Shown here one piece after another: positions 35,479 to 45,054 of a stretch of 64,000 nucleotides of DNA (position 1 is the stretch's first letter; each line of letters starts with the position of its first letter). The stretch is from Staphylococcus simulans (GTDB lineage Bacteria > Bacillota > Bacilli > Staphylococcales > Staphylococcaceae), in NCBI RefSeq assembly GCF_002902285.1, contig NZ_PPRU01000007.1:48397-112396 (forward strand). The letters run 5' to 3'. Under the pieces are notes generated by a model, which saw only the letters and a list, made by a program, of their open reading frames with translations, ran no database searches and was not told the origin of the DNA. A program made the position numbers and the translations under genes.

Positions 35479-36111
35479 TTAGAAACAAATGTATTCATCG
35501 ACAACTGCTTCTTTAGAATCATATTCTTCAATCGTCAGGTCTTTAAATAAAAAGTACTTACCAGGTAGGTATGTTAAATCTTTTGCGCTATGTGTAATAT
35601 TGATAATTACTTTTTCAGGATTATCCGAAATATAGTTATTAAAGAAAGTATAGAAGTCGTGAACTGTTGTTTCATCTAAGTCTTTTGTGATCTCATCTAA
35701 AATGATGATAGGTTTGTCTTCTGATAGAAAACTTAATAGCTTCAGCTTTTCTTGTTGTCCTTTGTTTAATTTTCGAATAGGGATGTGATCAGGAATAGTT
35801 TCAATCCCTAACAAGTCACCCAAGTAATCGATTTTGACGGTACAAATAAAATAACTCTTGAGTAATTGAATGAGAAAATCTTTAGTGATATCTCTTGGAA
35901 TACATGATGCATTACTAATCAAAGTTGTGTTTTCTGTAATCTCTGGGCGCATATGACCGCTGTAATTGAGTACGAAATCTTTAGCTAATTGAGACTTGCC
36001 AACTTCATTTCTGCCAATAATATGATTGATTTCACCTTTGTGAAATACCAAGTCAGTCGGCTGTAATAGGATTTTGCTTTTGATACGCAATACATACTGC
36101 TTGATTTCCAT
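35479..36111 (-). CDS. ABC transporter ATP-binding protein
   Basis: This 210-residue ATPase has Walker A GRNEVGKSQ near 33-41, a signature-like LNKGQQEKLKLL near 135-146 in place of LSGGQ, and Walker B IIILDEITKDL near 155-165 with the catalytic Glu. It is short and divergent: the Q-loop is hard to place and the substitution E for the usual G/S in the P-loop is unusual. It is followed by the permease gene after nine bases. Divergence from common exporters suggests a specialised role. Confidence 0.75.
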   Translation of the reverse strand: MEIKQYVLRIKSKILLQPTDLVFHKGEINHIIGRNEVGKSQLAKDFVLNYSGHMRPEITENTTLISNASCIPRDITKDFLIQLLKSYFICTVKIDYLGDLLGIETIPDHIPIRKLNKGQQEKLKLLSFLSEDKPIIILDEITKDLDETTVHDFYTFFNNYISDNPEKVIINITHSAKDLTYLPGKYFLFKDLTIEEYDSKEAVVDEYICF

Positions 36112-36480
36112 TTAACTCGGCTCCCTCGCTAAAATTGTAAAGTTTCGAGTGATACTATTTAACAAGTTTTAACAAAATTTTTAGGAATTCTTAAATATAG
36201 CGTATCATAAATATCAAATCATTATAATTTGTCTTTTGGTAATAATTTGTGAATTTTTTGTCATGCATGAGAAAATTACAAAAAATAATTCGCTTACAAG
36301 ACATACTGCTTATTTCATTTGATACTTAATTGGAGGTTAAAGCGTTTTGTATAGAAGTATTGATTTTAAGCGGTTTTAAGAGGTTCGGATGTCTGAACGC
36401 AGACATCCGTTAGGCTACCGTATGGGGTATAAGTAAATAAAAAAAGAAACCAAGATGTCATTGCATCTTGATTTCAATAG
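36112..36480. other. Intergenic region with a perfect hairpin and two micro-ORFs
   Basis: This 369-base gap between leftward genes is AT-rich up to about 36330. It then has GGAGG (36332-36336), a ten-codon frame from TTG 36347 to 36379, and a 15-codon frame from ATG 36389 to 36436 (MSERRHPLGYRMGYK). The ATG lies in a perfect ten-pair hairpin, CGGATGTCTG (36386-36395) with CAGACATCCG (36400-36409), closed by AACG. It may be a small RNA or leader. No known family was recognised. Confidence 0.35.
36434..36476 (-). terminator. Intrinsic terminator of the tandem membrane protein genes
   Basis: On the minus strand GAAATCAAGATG pairs with CATCTTGGTTTC around a six-base loop and runs into seven T. 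Confidence 0.8.
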
Positions 36481-37608
36481 TTAGTTATTATCAGAACGTT
36501 CTTTGATTAGGGCTTTTCTCATTTGTTGTCTAGAACCATACGTACTTTCTCGTACCAGTTCTTCGTTACGCATACCTGCACCAATGGCACCCGCAATTGT
36601 TGAAAGAGAAGCTGCGAACCATGCGATAGACAGATAAAGAGTAAATGTGGCAGGATGTCCGAGTTCTAAAGTCTTTCCTAAGAAAGGCGCTGGTAATAAT
36701 ACAGAAGCCGCAATCAAATATATTGTAAAGAGTGTTACATAATAAATAATGACTGACGTTGTCAGTGTGGTCAGAGTTGTTAAATTATACAACCGCGTAA
36801 TACGTTTATTAATACTGAAGCGTTCACTTTCCCATAAGTTATGCGCTAAGATAATCCATAAAATCATACCGAAAATCGCAAAGAGGGACATGACTGTTAA
36901 TCTCCATGTGGTAAAGGTATTACTTAAAGACCACATGGTGGAGAAGATTAAACCGGATGCGCCGGTTGTAAATGCGATTGCGATTACACTATTCATACTT
37001 TGCATTAATCTTAATGGGTTATTCGCAAAGGTCATTCCACTGAGTAAACGGAAGTAACCAGATGTTTTAGATGCGACAATATAACGGATATGCATTGTAT
37101 GTGTATCATCAGTGTAAGTACGGATTTTTCTTAGTTTTGAGAAAGGAAATATTTCTCGATAGGTTGCTTGATGATTTTCATCTTCATTGTTTTGATTTGG
37201 GTTGTCACTGAAAAATAGATTGATTTCATGAATAATCGTCAGCACTGTTCTTTCTAGACGTTTGGTAACAGGACGCCAACCATAAGCGGGAATTGAAATA
37301 ATACTTGCTCCATTTTCTTCGTTGATATCAACAGCGATGACTGACTCATTATCATGAAGTAATGGTAAGTCAGTTAAACTGATAATATAGTTCCAGTTAT
37401 AACGATCTAAGTAGTCTTCAGTTTTTTGATAGGCTTGGTCTGCATCTTCTGCAGATCCTGTTAACGCATCAACAATGACTTCAATTTTCCATTCGTATTG
37501 AGATGAAATGTAGTCATTTAATAAACCGGGTAATGTGTCTACTAATTTATGCGAAAGTTTATTCGCAATACCAGGTGAAGCGATAATGCCTACGACAAGT
37601 TGTTCCAT
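36481..37608 (-). CDS. Membrane protein of unknown function, tandem paralogue B
   Basis: This 375-residue protein is related to the adjacent upstream gene product. Residues 1-170 look soluble and alpha/beta, with VGIIASPG near 5, DALTGSAEDAD near 47, YIISLTDLP near 75 and SIISIPAYG near 102. About five membrane segments fill 185-350, with FANNPLRLMQ before the first and AIGAGMRNEELVRESTYGSRQ after the last. No family with known function was recognised. The GSAED and TDLP motifs are shared with the paralogue, so they probably matter. AAAGGAGG lies upstream of the ATG. It is 20 bases from the other gene, so both are one operon. Confidence 0.75.
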   Translation of the reverse strand: MEQLVVGIIASPGIANKLSHKLVDTLPGLLNDYISSQYEWKIEVIVDALTGSAEDADQAYQKTEDYLDRYNWNYIISLTDLPLLHDNESVIAVDINEENGASIISIPAYGWRPVTKRLERTVLTIIHEINLFFSDNPNQNNEDENHQATYREIFPFSKLRKIRTYTDDTHTMHIRYIVASKTSGYFRLLSGMTFANNPLRLMQSMNSVIAIAFTTGASGLIFSTMWSLSNTFTTWRLTVMSLFAIFGMILWIILAHNLWESERFSINKRITRLYNLTTLTTLTTSVIIYYVTLFTIYLIAASVLLPAPFLGKTLELGHPATFTLYLSIAWFAASLSTIAGAIGAGMRNEELVRESTYGSRQQMRKALIKERSDNN

Positions 37609-37628
37609 ATATTTACAGCCTCCTTTCT

Positions 37629-38840
37629 TTAATTGTTTTGATTGTTATCATTATTATCTTTTTGGTGTGATTCTGATGAATAGTAATTAGAAGCTTCCCA
37701 TTCTTTTGCTTCTTCATAGCGTGCACGTTGACGATAAGAGTAAGTCATAGCACGAATTTTCTTTTCGTTTTCGACAGATGCGCCTAAAGCACCTGCTAAG
37801 AAACCAAGTGATGTCACAAACCATACAAGGTACAAGAACTGTCCGAGGGTACGCTGACCTTCATTAATCGTCTGCATGTTATATAAATCATTCGGCACGA
37901 ATAAAGCGACACTGATTGTAAGCAGTAAGAATAAGATGAGATAGCTGAATACAATAATAATCAATAGAGTTAAGACAGTTGTTACATTGTAAACTGTTCG
38001 ATAAGTTTTAGTTGTTAACGAAGTTTCATGTTCCCATAACGAGTGTGCATACATAATCCAAAGGGTCATTCCGCCAATGGCTAGTGTCGTCATAAAGATA
38101 AATCTTAAGTTAGTATATTCAATACTTAATTGCCATGGGGTAGAGAAAATGGTTAAGTATGTAGCTGTCGCAAAGGAAATAGAAATAATCTTTTTGAAGT
38201 TTGGAATTTCTTTAAGTGGTTGATTGGCTCTGGTCATTCCAGCTAATAATAAAATCCAACTTATAATAAGTGGGTTTAAAATAAACTTGGTTGTTGTTTT
38301 GGAGTGTGAGGTATCATCTCCGGCTTCTTGATCATCTTTCGTTTCCATATCATTCTCTTGTTTATCATCGAATATATTTCTAATGGGCTTTACACGTGTA
38401 AATAATGAAAGATTTAATTTTTTCGTTTGATAATCCTCATTCGATTGATGTAAATATATAATTTCCGCAAAATAAAGCAGACATTGTTTCAATTTACGTT
38501 TCACACCAAATAAACCTAAAGCCGGAATTGAGATTAATCCAGTAGCCATAGGTTCATCTAAATTACCTACTATTACTTTACGTTGTTCGACAATGGGTAA
38601 GTCTGTCACAACAATCGCATAGTCCCATTTATGATGGGTTTTAAGAGATTGAGCTGCGTCTAAACTTTTGTTGACGTCTTCCGCAGAACCAATTAATGGG
38701 TCAGAAACACATTCGAAAGTCCATTTGATATCTTCTTTTAATTTACTATTTAGTGAAGTAGGCATTTGTTCAGCTAGTGTCTCTGATAAATCCATAGGAA
38801 ACCCTGGAGCAGCAATGATTCCTACTTTAATCTCACTCAT
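37629..38840 (-). CDS. Membrane protein of unknown function, tandem paralogue A
   Basis: This 403-residue protein has the same layout as its neighbour. The soluble N-terminal half carries VGIIAAPG, DPLIGSAEDVN, YAIVVTDLP and GLISIPALG. An acidic linker near 160-180 (DKQENDMETKDDQEAGDD) is followed by about five membrane segments, and the tail is rich in Asn and Asp. The shared RANQPL/RNPL motif precedes the membrane part. Function is unknown; the N-terminal half could bind a ligand at the membrane. GAAAGGAGG lies ahead of the ATG. It starts a two-gene operon divergent from a lipoprotein gene. Confidence 0.75.
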   Translation of the reverse strand: MSEIKVGIIAAPGFPMDLSETLAEQMPTSLNSKLKEDIKWTFECVSDPLIGSAEDVNKSLDAAQSLKTHHKWDYAIVVTDLPIVEQRKVIVGNLDEPMATGLISIPALGLFGVKRKLKQCLLYFAEIIYLHQSNEDYQTKKLNLSLFTRVKPIRNIFDDKQENDMETKDDQEAGDDTSHSKTTTKFILNPLIISWILLLAGMTRANQPLKEIPNFKKIISISFATATYLTIFSTPWQLSIEYTNLRFIFMTTLAIGGMTLWIMYAHSLWEHETSLTTKTYRTVYNVTTVLTLLIIIVFSYLILFLLLTISVALFVPNDLYNMQTINEGQRTLGQFLYLVWFVTSLGFLAGALGASVENEKKIRAMTYSYRQRARYEEAKEWEASNYYSSESHQKDNNDNNQNN

Positions 38841-39037
38841 AAATTGCCTCCTTTCTCTCTACAAAGTTATGAACAAAATTAATTTTGAATTCATTTATAA
38901 TTACATAATTAATAAGTTCCCGCAATGACAAGAAACAAAACTTATTAAAAAGACGAATTTGATAAGGATTACATAGTGGAAAAGTAGCTTCTAATGTATA
39001 ATATATATAAAGAATAAAGTATCGGGAGGTATACATC

Positions 39038-39922
39038 ATGAAACGACATCATTTATTGCTTGGACTGCTTTGTTCAACTCTACTTTTAGCAAGTTGTGGC
39101 CATAGAGAAAACAACGAAAAACAAGCAGACCAAAAACAAGAAGAAACAACAGACACTCAATCACAAGACCAATCACCTAAAGAGAAAAAACAAACACATA
39201 CGACGTACCACACTAAACAAGATATAAAAATAGAAGTGCATGAAGCGGAGAAAAAAGACAAAGCACATGCTGACACTGATACAAATAAGAATGCACAAAC
39301 TAAACAAACACAACAAGAAACTGATAAAACAACACAAGCCACTGAAAAAGATGCTCAATCCTCAGATTCATCAAAGAAAAATGAAGAACCAAATTTAGAA
39401 AGAGATGGCGGTAAAGTCAAAGGGCCTGAGGCTCTTGCACCTGGTCCTGAAGCAGATATGGATAGAAAACATATCGCGATGATGTTGTTAGACCCTAAAT
39501 TAAACAAAACTTACGTTAATGCTAAAGATTTAAAACAAAAAACTTATAAAACAGATGACGGTCAACAAGTGCGCATTCCAAACTATGTACTTTTCCAATC
39601 TCTAGAAGTACCGCAAGTTGAAAATGGTCCTGAAGGCATGCAGTATTATTTTGTAACACATACAAAAGATCCTGACAAGAAAACAGTAATCGGTGTATCT
39701 GATAATGAAATCGTTATTGGTAAATCAACAATCAGTTCTGAAGATGCAGTATCTCAAAAAGTAAAATTAGATTATAATCAATTCATTCAAGAAGAAGAGA
39801 CACAAGTCTTTAAAGTGAAAGAACTTGAACAGTTGAAACTCGATTCAAATGAAATCAATGCGCTAACACGACATATCTATCAAGCAACACCGCACACATT
39901 ACAGTTTGTCCCTGAGAATTGA
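39038..39922 (+). CDS. Lipoprotein of unknown function, paralogue 1
   Basis: This 294-residue protein has a lipoprotein signal (KRHHLLLGLLCSTLLLASC), with the lipobox LASC giving Cys20. A charged, low-complexity linker rich in Lys, Gln, Thr, Asp and Glu reaches about residue 135. The C-terminal domain has HIAMMLLDPKLNKTYVNAKD, NGPEGMQYYFVTH and VIGVSDNEIVIGKS. It shares that domain with the next gene, so the two arose by duplication. It should be anchored outside the membrane. GGGAGG precedes the ATG. Confidence 0.75.
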   Translation: MKRHHLLLGLLCSTLLLASCGHRENNEKQADQKQEETTDTQSQDQSPKEKKQTHTTYHTKQDIKIEVHEAEKKDKAHADTDTNKNAQTKQTQQETDKTTQATEKDAQSSDSSKKNEEPNLERDGGKVKGPEALAPGPEADMDRKHIAMMLLDPKLNKTYVNAKDLKQKTYKTDDGQQVRIPNYVLFQSLEVPQVENGPEGMQYYFVTHTKDPDKKTVIGVSDNEIVIGKSTISSEDAVSQKVKLDYNQFIQEEETQVFKVKELEQLKLDSNEINALTRHIYQATPHTLQFVPEN

Positions 39923-39932
39923 GGCGTAAAAG

Positions 39933-40628
39933 ATGAAACAACTTAGAATGATACTCACAATGATCTTGAGTCTACTTTTATTAGCCGCATGTGGAACACA
40001 ATCACAAGAAGATAAACAAACTTCTAAGTCATCAGAACAGAAAACAGAGACAAAAGAAACAAACGCTAAACAAGACAAAGTAACATCAGAAACAAAAAAT
40101 AATAATCAAACCAATACTTCAAAAGAAAGTACAGAGAATCAAAAAGAAGAACCGCAAACACAAAAAGGACCTTTAACAGAACAAGAGATTAAACACAATG
40201 TAGCATTGATGATATTGAATCCGAATTTTGATCAAAAATATATCACAGGGCAAGAAGTGTTAGAAGGTAAATATTCGGCTATAGTTCAAGATCAAATACA
40301 CCACTTCAAAGTAAATGAAGTACGTTTATTACAAGGGAGATTTGAACCTACTGTGATTCAAGCACCTGAAGGCATGAAGTTTTATACATTTGATCCGCAA
40401 TCGGGTCCATATGCAGTTTATATTGGTGTGTCTCGTGATAAAGTTGCGGTTTGGCGTTCACAAGCAGCCTATGAAAATTATCCTGAAAAATTATCTGATG
40501 GCAGTATTACTGAATATAATATTTCTGATTTAAAGAAAATGAACATATCATCAGCACAAATACAAGCAGTCGCAAATAAAATCGTAATTGGGAATAATGA
40601 AAATCAAAAACCTATTCGATTGGACTAA
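39933..40628 (+). CDS. Lipoprotein of unknown function, paralogue 2
   Basis: This 231-residue lipoprotein has the lipobox LAAC, giving Cys20. A Lys/Glu/Thr/Asn-rich linker reaches about residue 85, followed by a domain with HNVALMILNPNFDQKYITGQ, APEGMKFYTFDPQSG and VYIGVSRDKVAVWRSQ. This aligns with the domain of the previous gene. The gap between them is ten bases, so both share a transcript. Function is unknown. A terminator that recurs almost exactly at 41026 follows. Confidence 0.75.
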   Translation: MKQLRMILTMILSLLLLAACGTQSQEDKQTSKSSEQKTETKETNAKQDKVTSETKNNNQTNTSKESTENQKEEPQTQKGPLTEQEIKHNVALMILNPNFDQKYITGQEVLEGKYSAIVQDQIHHFKVNEVRLLQGRFEPTVIQAPEGMKFYTFDPQSGPYAVYIGVSRDKVAVWRSQAAYENYPEKLSDGSITEYNISDLKKMNISSAQIQAVANKIVIGNNENQKPIRLD

Positions 40629-40632
40629 TAGT

Positions 40633-40662
40633 AAGAAGTGAGCTTTGGCTCGCTTCTTTTTA
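40633..40662 (+). terminator. Intrinsic terminator of the lipoprotein pair
   Basis: AAGAAGTGAGC (40633-40643) pairs with GCTCGCTTCTT (40648-40658), with one G-T mismatch and a TTTG loop, then T residues. Confidence 0.8.
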
Positions 40663-40778
40663 ATGGAAATAATTAATAAAAGTTTAAAAGAATGATACAG
40701 TGAAGTTAAGAGAGATAAGAACTGTGACAATTAATGGTAAAGGATTTTAAAACGTCTATCAGATTTGGAGGTCTAATT

Positions 40779-40988
40779 ATGAGCCGTTTTTGTTATGCGA
40801 TAAGAATAGGGTTAATCGCATTTTTAGTCTATTGTACAATGCAATACATAATTCCAATGCCAAATGAAAAGTTATATATCCTCATTTATTCAGCCGTATT
40901 AGGCATATTAGTCATTTTATTTTCATATTTCTTAGTAGGGAAACCTCCAAAAGTAATGAAGCATTCTAAGAAGGATAAAGAATTTTAG
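40779..40988 (+). CDS. Small two-helix membrane protein, unknown
   Basis: This protein of about 69 residues has two membrane helices (YAIRIGLIAFLVYCTMQYI and YILIYSAVLGILVILFSYFLV) and a basic tail (KPPKVMKHSKKDKEF) expected inside. ATG at 40779 is about eight bases from GGAGG; a frame back to 40734 lacks a site. It lies between two near-identical terminators, so it is probably its own unit. No family was recognised. Confidence 0.6.
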   Translation: MSRFCYAIRIGLIAFLVYCTMQYIIPMPNEKLYILIYSAVLGILVILFSYFLVGKPPKVMKHSKKDKEF

Positions 40989-41025
40989 CGCGATTTGTGA
41001 TATTAAAAATTAATACAAGTTAAAG

Positions 41026-41053
41026 GAAGTGAGCTTTGGCTCGCTTCTTTTTT
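41026..41053 (+). terminator. Second copy of the GAAGTGAGC terminator
   Basis: GAAGTGAGC-TTTG-GCTCGCTTC (41026-41047), followed by seven T, repeats the hairpin at 40635-40656 letter for letter. Confidence 0.8.
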
Positions 41054-41199
41054 ATGCTTTTTAACAAATAAACGATTTTAAATTTTTTGAAAAAATGAGA
41101 CTTCGTTACTTTAATGTTACTTAAATATGAATTATAATGATTAAGTATCATTAATTTAATGTGGCAATATTTTGTTAATTAGAAAGGAGTGGGCTTTTC

Positions 41200-41760
41200 A
41201 TGGAATGTGTGTTGCCGATTAAAGATAAATCAGATATTGAAGCTATGTATGAAACGTTACGTGAACATAACCAGCGTGATTATTTGTTGTTTCGTTTAGC
41301 GATACATACAGGTTTAAGAATTAGTACGTTAATTCATCTAAAAGGACTAGATGTTTTAACACAAGATGAGCATTGTCAGGCTGTGATTAATGTTTGGCGA
41401 CAACCTGGGATATCTGAAATTAATGTGCCATTGCCTCAATCGTTATGTGAGGAATTGTATGAATTTATGAAAGATAAAGGAATTGGTCATGACGATTATC
41501 TATTTCGTTCTATGAAAACAAAGCGTCCGCTCTCTCGCCAACAAGCGTATCGTATTATTCATGATGCTGCTGTTCAAAATGGACTCTCTCAAATCGGTCT
41601 TCAATCTTTACGAAAAACTTTTGCTTATCATGCGTACCAATCGGGTACACCGCTTACAGTGATACAAAAATACCTCGGTCATCAGACTTTATCTGAGACC
41701 CTCAAATTTATAGATGTTCCGCAACAAAACCGCACGATTACGATTCAATTAGATCTTTAA
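41200..41760 (+). CDS. Tyrosine-recombinase-like protein lacking the catalytic tyrosine
   Basis: This 186-residue protein matches the catalytic domain of phage-integrase/XerC-D recombinases without the N-terminal core-binding domain. Box I arginine is present in HTGLRISTL near 47. Box II reads LQSLRKTFAYH near 140 (first His of HxLR changed to Gln, Arg kept), and LGHQ is intact near 164. Where the nucleophilic Tyr is expected the sequence reads TLKFIDV, with Phe. It should not cut DNA by the normal route and may be a DNA-binding remnant or a specialised protein. AAAGGAG precedes the ATG. It stands directly before mnhA2, with no phage genes nearby. Confidence 0.75.
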   Translation: MECVLPIKDKSDIEAMYETLREHNQRDYLLFRLAIHTGLRISTLIHLKGLDVLTQDEHCQAVINVWRQPGISEINVPLPQSLCEELYEFMKDKGIGHDDYLFRSMKTKRPLSRQQAYRIIHDAAVQNGLSQIGLQSLRKTFAYHAYQSGTPLTVIQKYLGHQTLSETLKFIDVPQQNRTITIQLDL

Positions 41761-41814
41761 TTTTTATTTTTAGATATGACTTTAACTCAACTATAGAAAG
41801 GAGTCTCACTTCTT

Positions 41815-44298
41815 ATGAGCCTTATTTGGCTGTTTGTCTTTATTATTGTTGTGATGTTGTTCGTACTCATGACAAACCTGCCGAATCGTTCTGCACGACC
41901 AGCGTCAGCATCAGAACAAGCACAACAAGAAATTACGCATAACACAGGTCGGTACAGAACAACTATAAGCAGACAAGCTGGATGGATAGCGTTAAGTGCG
42001 CCCGTTATTAGCGCAATTTATTTTATAACCATGATTCCACGCATCGCCGCCAATCAACTGGTTATGGTTTCATTGCCGTGGATGCCGTCAATCGATGTAA
42101 ATTTTGCGTTCAGATTAGATGGCTTGTCTTTAATCTTTGCCTTGTTAATCACTTTAATTGGTACAGGTGTTGTATTATATGCGAATGCATACCTATCAAA
42201 AGCACATGATGATTTGCCAAGGTTCTACGTGTATTTATTAATGTTCATGTTTGCGATGTTAGGCGTTGTGCTAGCAAATAATACCATACTGCTGTACGTA
42301 TTTTGGGAGTTGACGAGTATTGCGTCTTTCTTATTAATTGCTTATTGGTATAACCGACCAACAAGTCAGGCAGGCGCAATGAAATCATTCTTAATCACTG
42401 TCTTTGGCGGTATGTTTATGATGGTCGGGTTTGTGATTTTATTTAATATTACCGGTACAAATACTATATCTGAATTAGTGCAAATTCCCGTTCGCCAAAC
42501 GATGTATGAATCTCCTTGGTTCCCACTTGCGGTTGTCTTTATTTTATTAGGTGCCTTTACGAAATCGGCACAATTTCCATTTCATATCTGGTTGCCAGAT
42601 GCGATGGAAGCACCGACACCTGTCAGTGCTTACCTGCACTCTGCGACAATGGTTAAAGCCGGATTATACTTACTATTTCGTTTTACACCGATATTAGGTT
42701 ATGAGCCATGGGTAGCTTATATTGTTATCACAATTGGTATTATCACTTTAATGGTCGGTTCCTTTGTGGCAGTTGGACAACGTGATTTAAAAGGATTGCT
42801 TGCTTATTCCACAATCAGTCAACTCGGCATGATTATGTCGATGGTCGGCTTTGGATTTTTAGCATATAGTCACCAAGCACAAGGGTTCCAAGCCTTTTAT
42901 GTTGCGAGTTTATTTGCGGGACTGTTTCATTTAATCAACCATGCGCTCTTTAAGAGTGTGCTCTTTATGGGTGTTGGTATTGTAGATCATGAAACAGGCA
43001 CACGTGATTTATCGCGTTTAGGCGGTTTACGTAAACTCTTGCCAGTCACAACTGTGATGATGACCATCAGCGCAATGGCGATGGCAGGTCTCCCGTTATT
43101 TAATGGTTTCTTATCAAAGGAAATGTTCTTTGCGACATTGGTCAGCGCGAAAAAACTTACGATGTATGACCAAGTCTTTGTTTCTGTGATATTGATTGTT
43201 GGTGTGGTTGCCAGTCTCTTTACGTTCATTTACAGCTTACGTTTAGTCAAAGATACTTTCTTTGGCCCGTTACACAAAGAGGGCTTACCGCAAGTACCTG
43301 AACATGAGCCAGTAGGACTGTATATTGCGCCGGCAGTGATTACACTCGGTATGCCATTATTCTTTATTATCCCGAACGTCTTAGGGCGATATTTAATCGG
43401 TCCTGCCTTACGTGATATCGGACATTCAGATAAAGTGGCACCATTTATTCCGCACATTGCCGCATGGCACGGTTTAAGCCCTGAGTTATGGATTACCTTA
43501 ACGATTTATGTCGTGGGTATTTTACTCTTATGGCGTTCACGTTGGATGAATGTTTACAACAAGTTACCAGAGTTTCTATCCATCAACAGTATCTATCGCG
43601 GTATGTTAAGCGGAAGTGAGCGTTTTAGTAGAAGCGGGATGCAGTTGATGATGAATAACCGATTAAATCAATACTTACATGTGATTTATTTCTTATTCTT
43701 CGGTATGTTGGCTTATGGTTTTATTCGCGTCGGTTGGATACCTGTTGAAGGTTTCAAAGTGAAGCCGATTACGTGGTTTGAAATTTTAGTCACTGCCAAT
43801 ATTGCTTTCTTATCTGTTGCATTAGTGTTCTTACGTGAACGTATGGCGATGATTATTATTAACGGTGTTATCGGTTATACGATTGCGATTGTCTTTGTCT
43901 TAATGAGAGCGCCAGACTTGGCGATGACACAGTTAGTGATTGAAACAATTACGACTATCTTATTCTTATTAGTCTTTTACCATTTACCAAACGTACGACG
44001 AGATAAAGTACATGTCGGGAAAGAAGCGGTCAAGCTATCTATTGCTTTATTAATGTCGCTCTTTGTCGTGACGTTTGTGATTATTGCACAACAAGAACAA
44101 GCGTTTAATAAGATTTCAAGTTTCTATGAACATAGTGATAAATTGGCAGGTTCTAAAAATATTGTCAACGCAATTCTCGGAGACTTCAGAGCACTAGATA
44201 CCATGTTAGAAGGCATTGTCATTATGATAGTGGGTCTCGGTATCTATTCCTTAATTAAATTCAAAATCAGAAAGGGTGATTCAGATGCACGAAAATGA
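41815..44298 (+). CDS. mnhA2: Na+/H+ antiporter Mnh2 subunit A
   Basis: This 827-residue protein is the large NuoL-like subunit of the Mnh2/Mrp complex, with about 20 membrane helices. It has [18 protein letters not shown] near 100, [12 protein letters not shown] near 165, [20 protein letters not shown] near 255 and [13 protein letters not shown] near 325, all typical of proton-channel subunits; the C-terminal part carries the MrpA-specific [14 protein letters not shown]. The complex exchanges Na+ or K+ for protons and aids pH and salt tolerance. AAAGGAG precedes the ATG. It heads a seven-gene operon with overlaps or short gaps. Confidence 0.93.
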   Translation: MSLIWLFVFIIVVMLFVLMTNLPNRSARPASASEQAQQEITHNTGRYRTTISRQAGWIALSAPVISAIYFITMIPRIAANQLVMVSLPWMPSIDVNFAFRLDGLSLIFALLITLIGTGVVLYANAYLSKAHDDLPRFYVYLLMFMFAMLGVVLANNTILLYVFWELTSIASFLLIAYWYNRPTSQAGAMKSFLITVFGGMFMMVGFVILFNITGTNTISELVQIPVRQTMYESPWFPLAVVFILLGAFTKSAQFPFHIWLPDAMEAPTPVSAYLHSATMVKAGLYLLFRFTPILGYEPWVAYIVITIGIITLMVGSFVAVGQRDLKGLLAYSTISQLGMIMSMVGFGFLAYSHQAQGFQAFYVASLFAGLFHLINHALFKSVLFMGVGIVDHETGTRDLSRLGGLRKLLPVTTVMMTISAMAMAGLPLFNGFLSKEMFFATLVSAKKLTMYDQVFVSVILIVGVVASLFTFIYSLRLVKDTFFGPLHKEGLPQVPEHEPVGLYIAPAVITLGMPLFFIIPNVLGRYLIGPALRDIGHSDKVAPFIPHIAAWHGLSPELWITLTIYVVGILLLWRSRWMNVYNKLPEFLSINSIYRGMLSGSERFSRSGMQLMMNNRLNQYLHVIYFLFFGMLAYGFIRVGWIPVEGFKVKPITWFEILVTANIAFLSVALVFLRERMAMIIINGVIGYTIAIVFVLMRAPDLAMTQLVIETITTILFLLVFYHLPNVRRDKVHVGKEAVKLSIALLMSLFVVTFVIIAQQEQAFNKISSFYEHSDKLAGSKNIVNAILGDFRALDTMLEGIVIMIVGLGIYSLIKFKIRKGDSDARK

Positions 44299-44710
44299 CA
44301 TTGTATTAGAAACGATTTCTAAAGTAGCAGTTTTCATTATTTTGACCTTCGGTTCTTATATTTTCTTAGCGGGTCATGATAATCCAGGTGGCGGCTTTAT
44401 CGGCGGTTTAGTTTTCAGTTCAGCGTTTATCCTGATGTTTCTAGCCTTTGATGTGGAAAAGGTCATTCGTTCACTGCCGCTTGATTTCAGAGCAGTAACG
44501 ATTACAGGTTCTTTATTATCCATTGCTACCGCAATCGTGCCAATGTTTTTTGGACACCCTTTATTGTCACATGAGGATGTTTACGTCACATTGCCTTACT
44601 TAGAGAAAGTGCATCTTTCAAGTGTGACATTGTTTGAATTCGGTATTTTATTAACAGTCGTCGGTTCAGTGACGACAATTATGCTTGCGATAAGTGGTGA
44701 TAAAAGTTGA
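44285..44710 (+). CDS. mnhB2: Na+/H+ antiporter Mnh2 subunit B
   Basis: This protein of 141 residues has four membrane segments, with [20 protein letters not shown] near 25-44, the MrpB signature. It is a structural subunit of the Mnh2 complex. ATG at 44285 follows AAAGGGTGAT and lies within the end of mnhA2 (overlap of 14 bases), indicating coupled translation. Confidence 0.92.
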   Translation: MHENDIVLETISKVAVFIILTFGSYIFLAGHDNPGGGFIGGLVFSSAFILMFLAFDVEKVIRSLPLDFRAVTITGSLLSIATAIVPMFFGHPLLSHEDVYVTLPYLEKVHLSSVTLFEFGILLTVVGSVTTIMLAISGDKS

Positions 44711-45054
44711 ACGTCATACTTATTATAATTATTGGTATTTTAACTTTTGCAGGCACATATATGATTTTATCGAAAAACTTAATTCGTATTGTTTTAGGTA
44801 CTGCTATTTATACACATGTCGCAAACTTAGTCATTTTAGCGATGAGCGGCTTTGATGGTACAAAAGTACCGATTATTAACGATGAAGGCAGTAATTATGT
44901 AGATCCCTTACCACAAGCGTTGATTTTAACCGCAATTGTCATCGGATTTGCGGTTTCCGCATTCTTACTTGTCTTAGTCTATCGTACTTATAAAGTGACA
45001 CGGGTAAACCGAATTGAAGCGTTACGCGGTGAGGATGATGATGTCGATGAATAA
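44707..45054 (+). CDS. mnhC2: Na+/H+ antiporter Mnh2 subunit C
   Basis: This 115-residue, three-helix protein is the NuoK-like subunit, with [20 protein letters not shown] near 16-35 and [17 protein letters not shown] near 73-89. It starts with TTG at 44707, overlapping the mnhB2 stop by four bases. Its C-terminus is acidic (GEDDDVDE) and overlaps the mnhD2 start region. Confidence 0.92.
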   Translation: MNVILIIIIGILTFAGTYMILSKNLIRIVLGTAIYTHVANLVILAMSGFDGTKVPIINDEGSNYVDPLPQALILTAIVIGFAVSAFLLVLVYRTYKVTRVNRIEALRGEDDDVDE

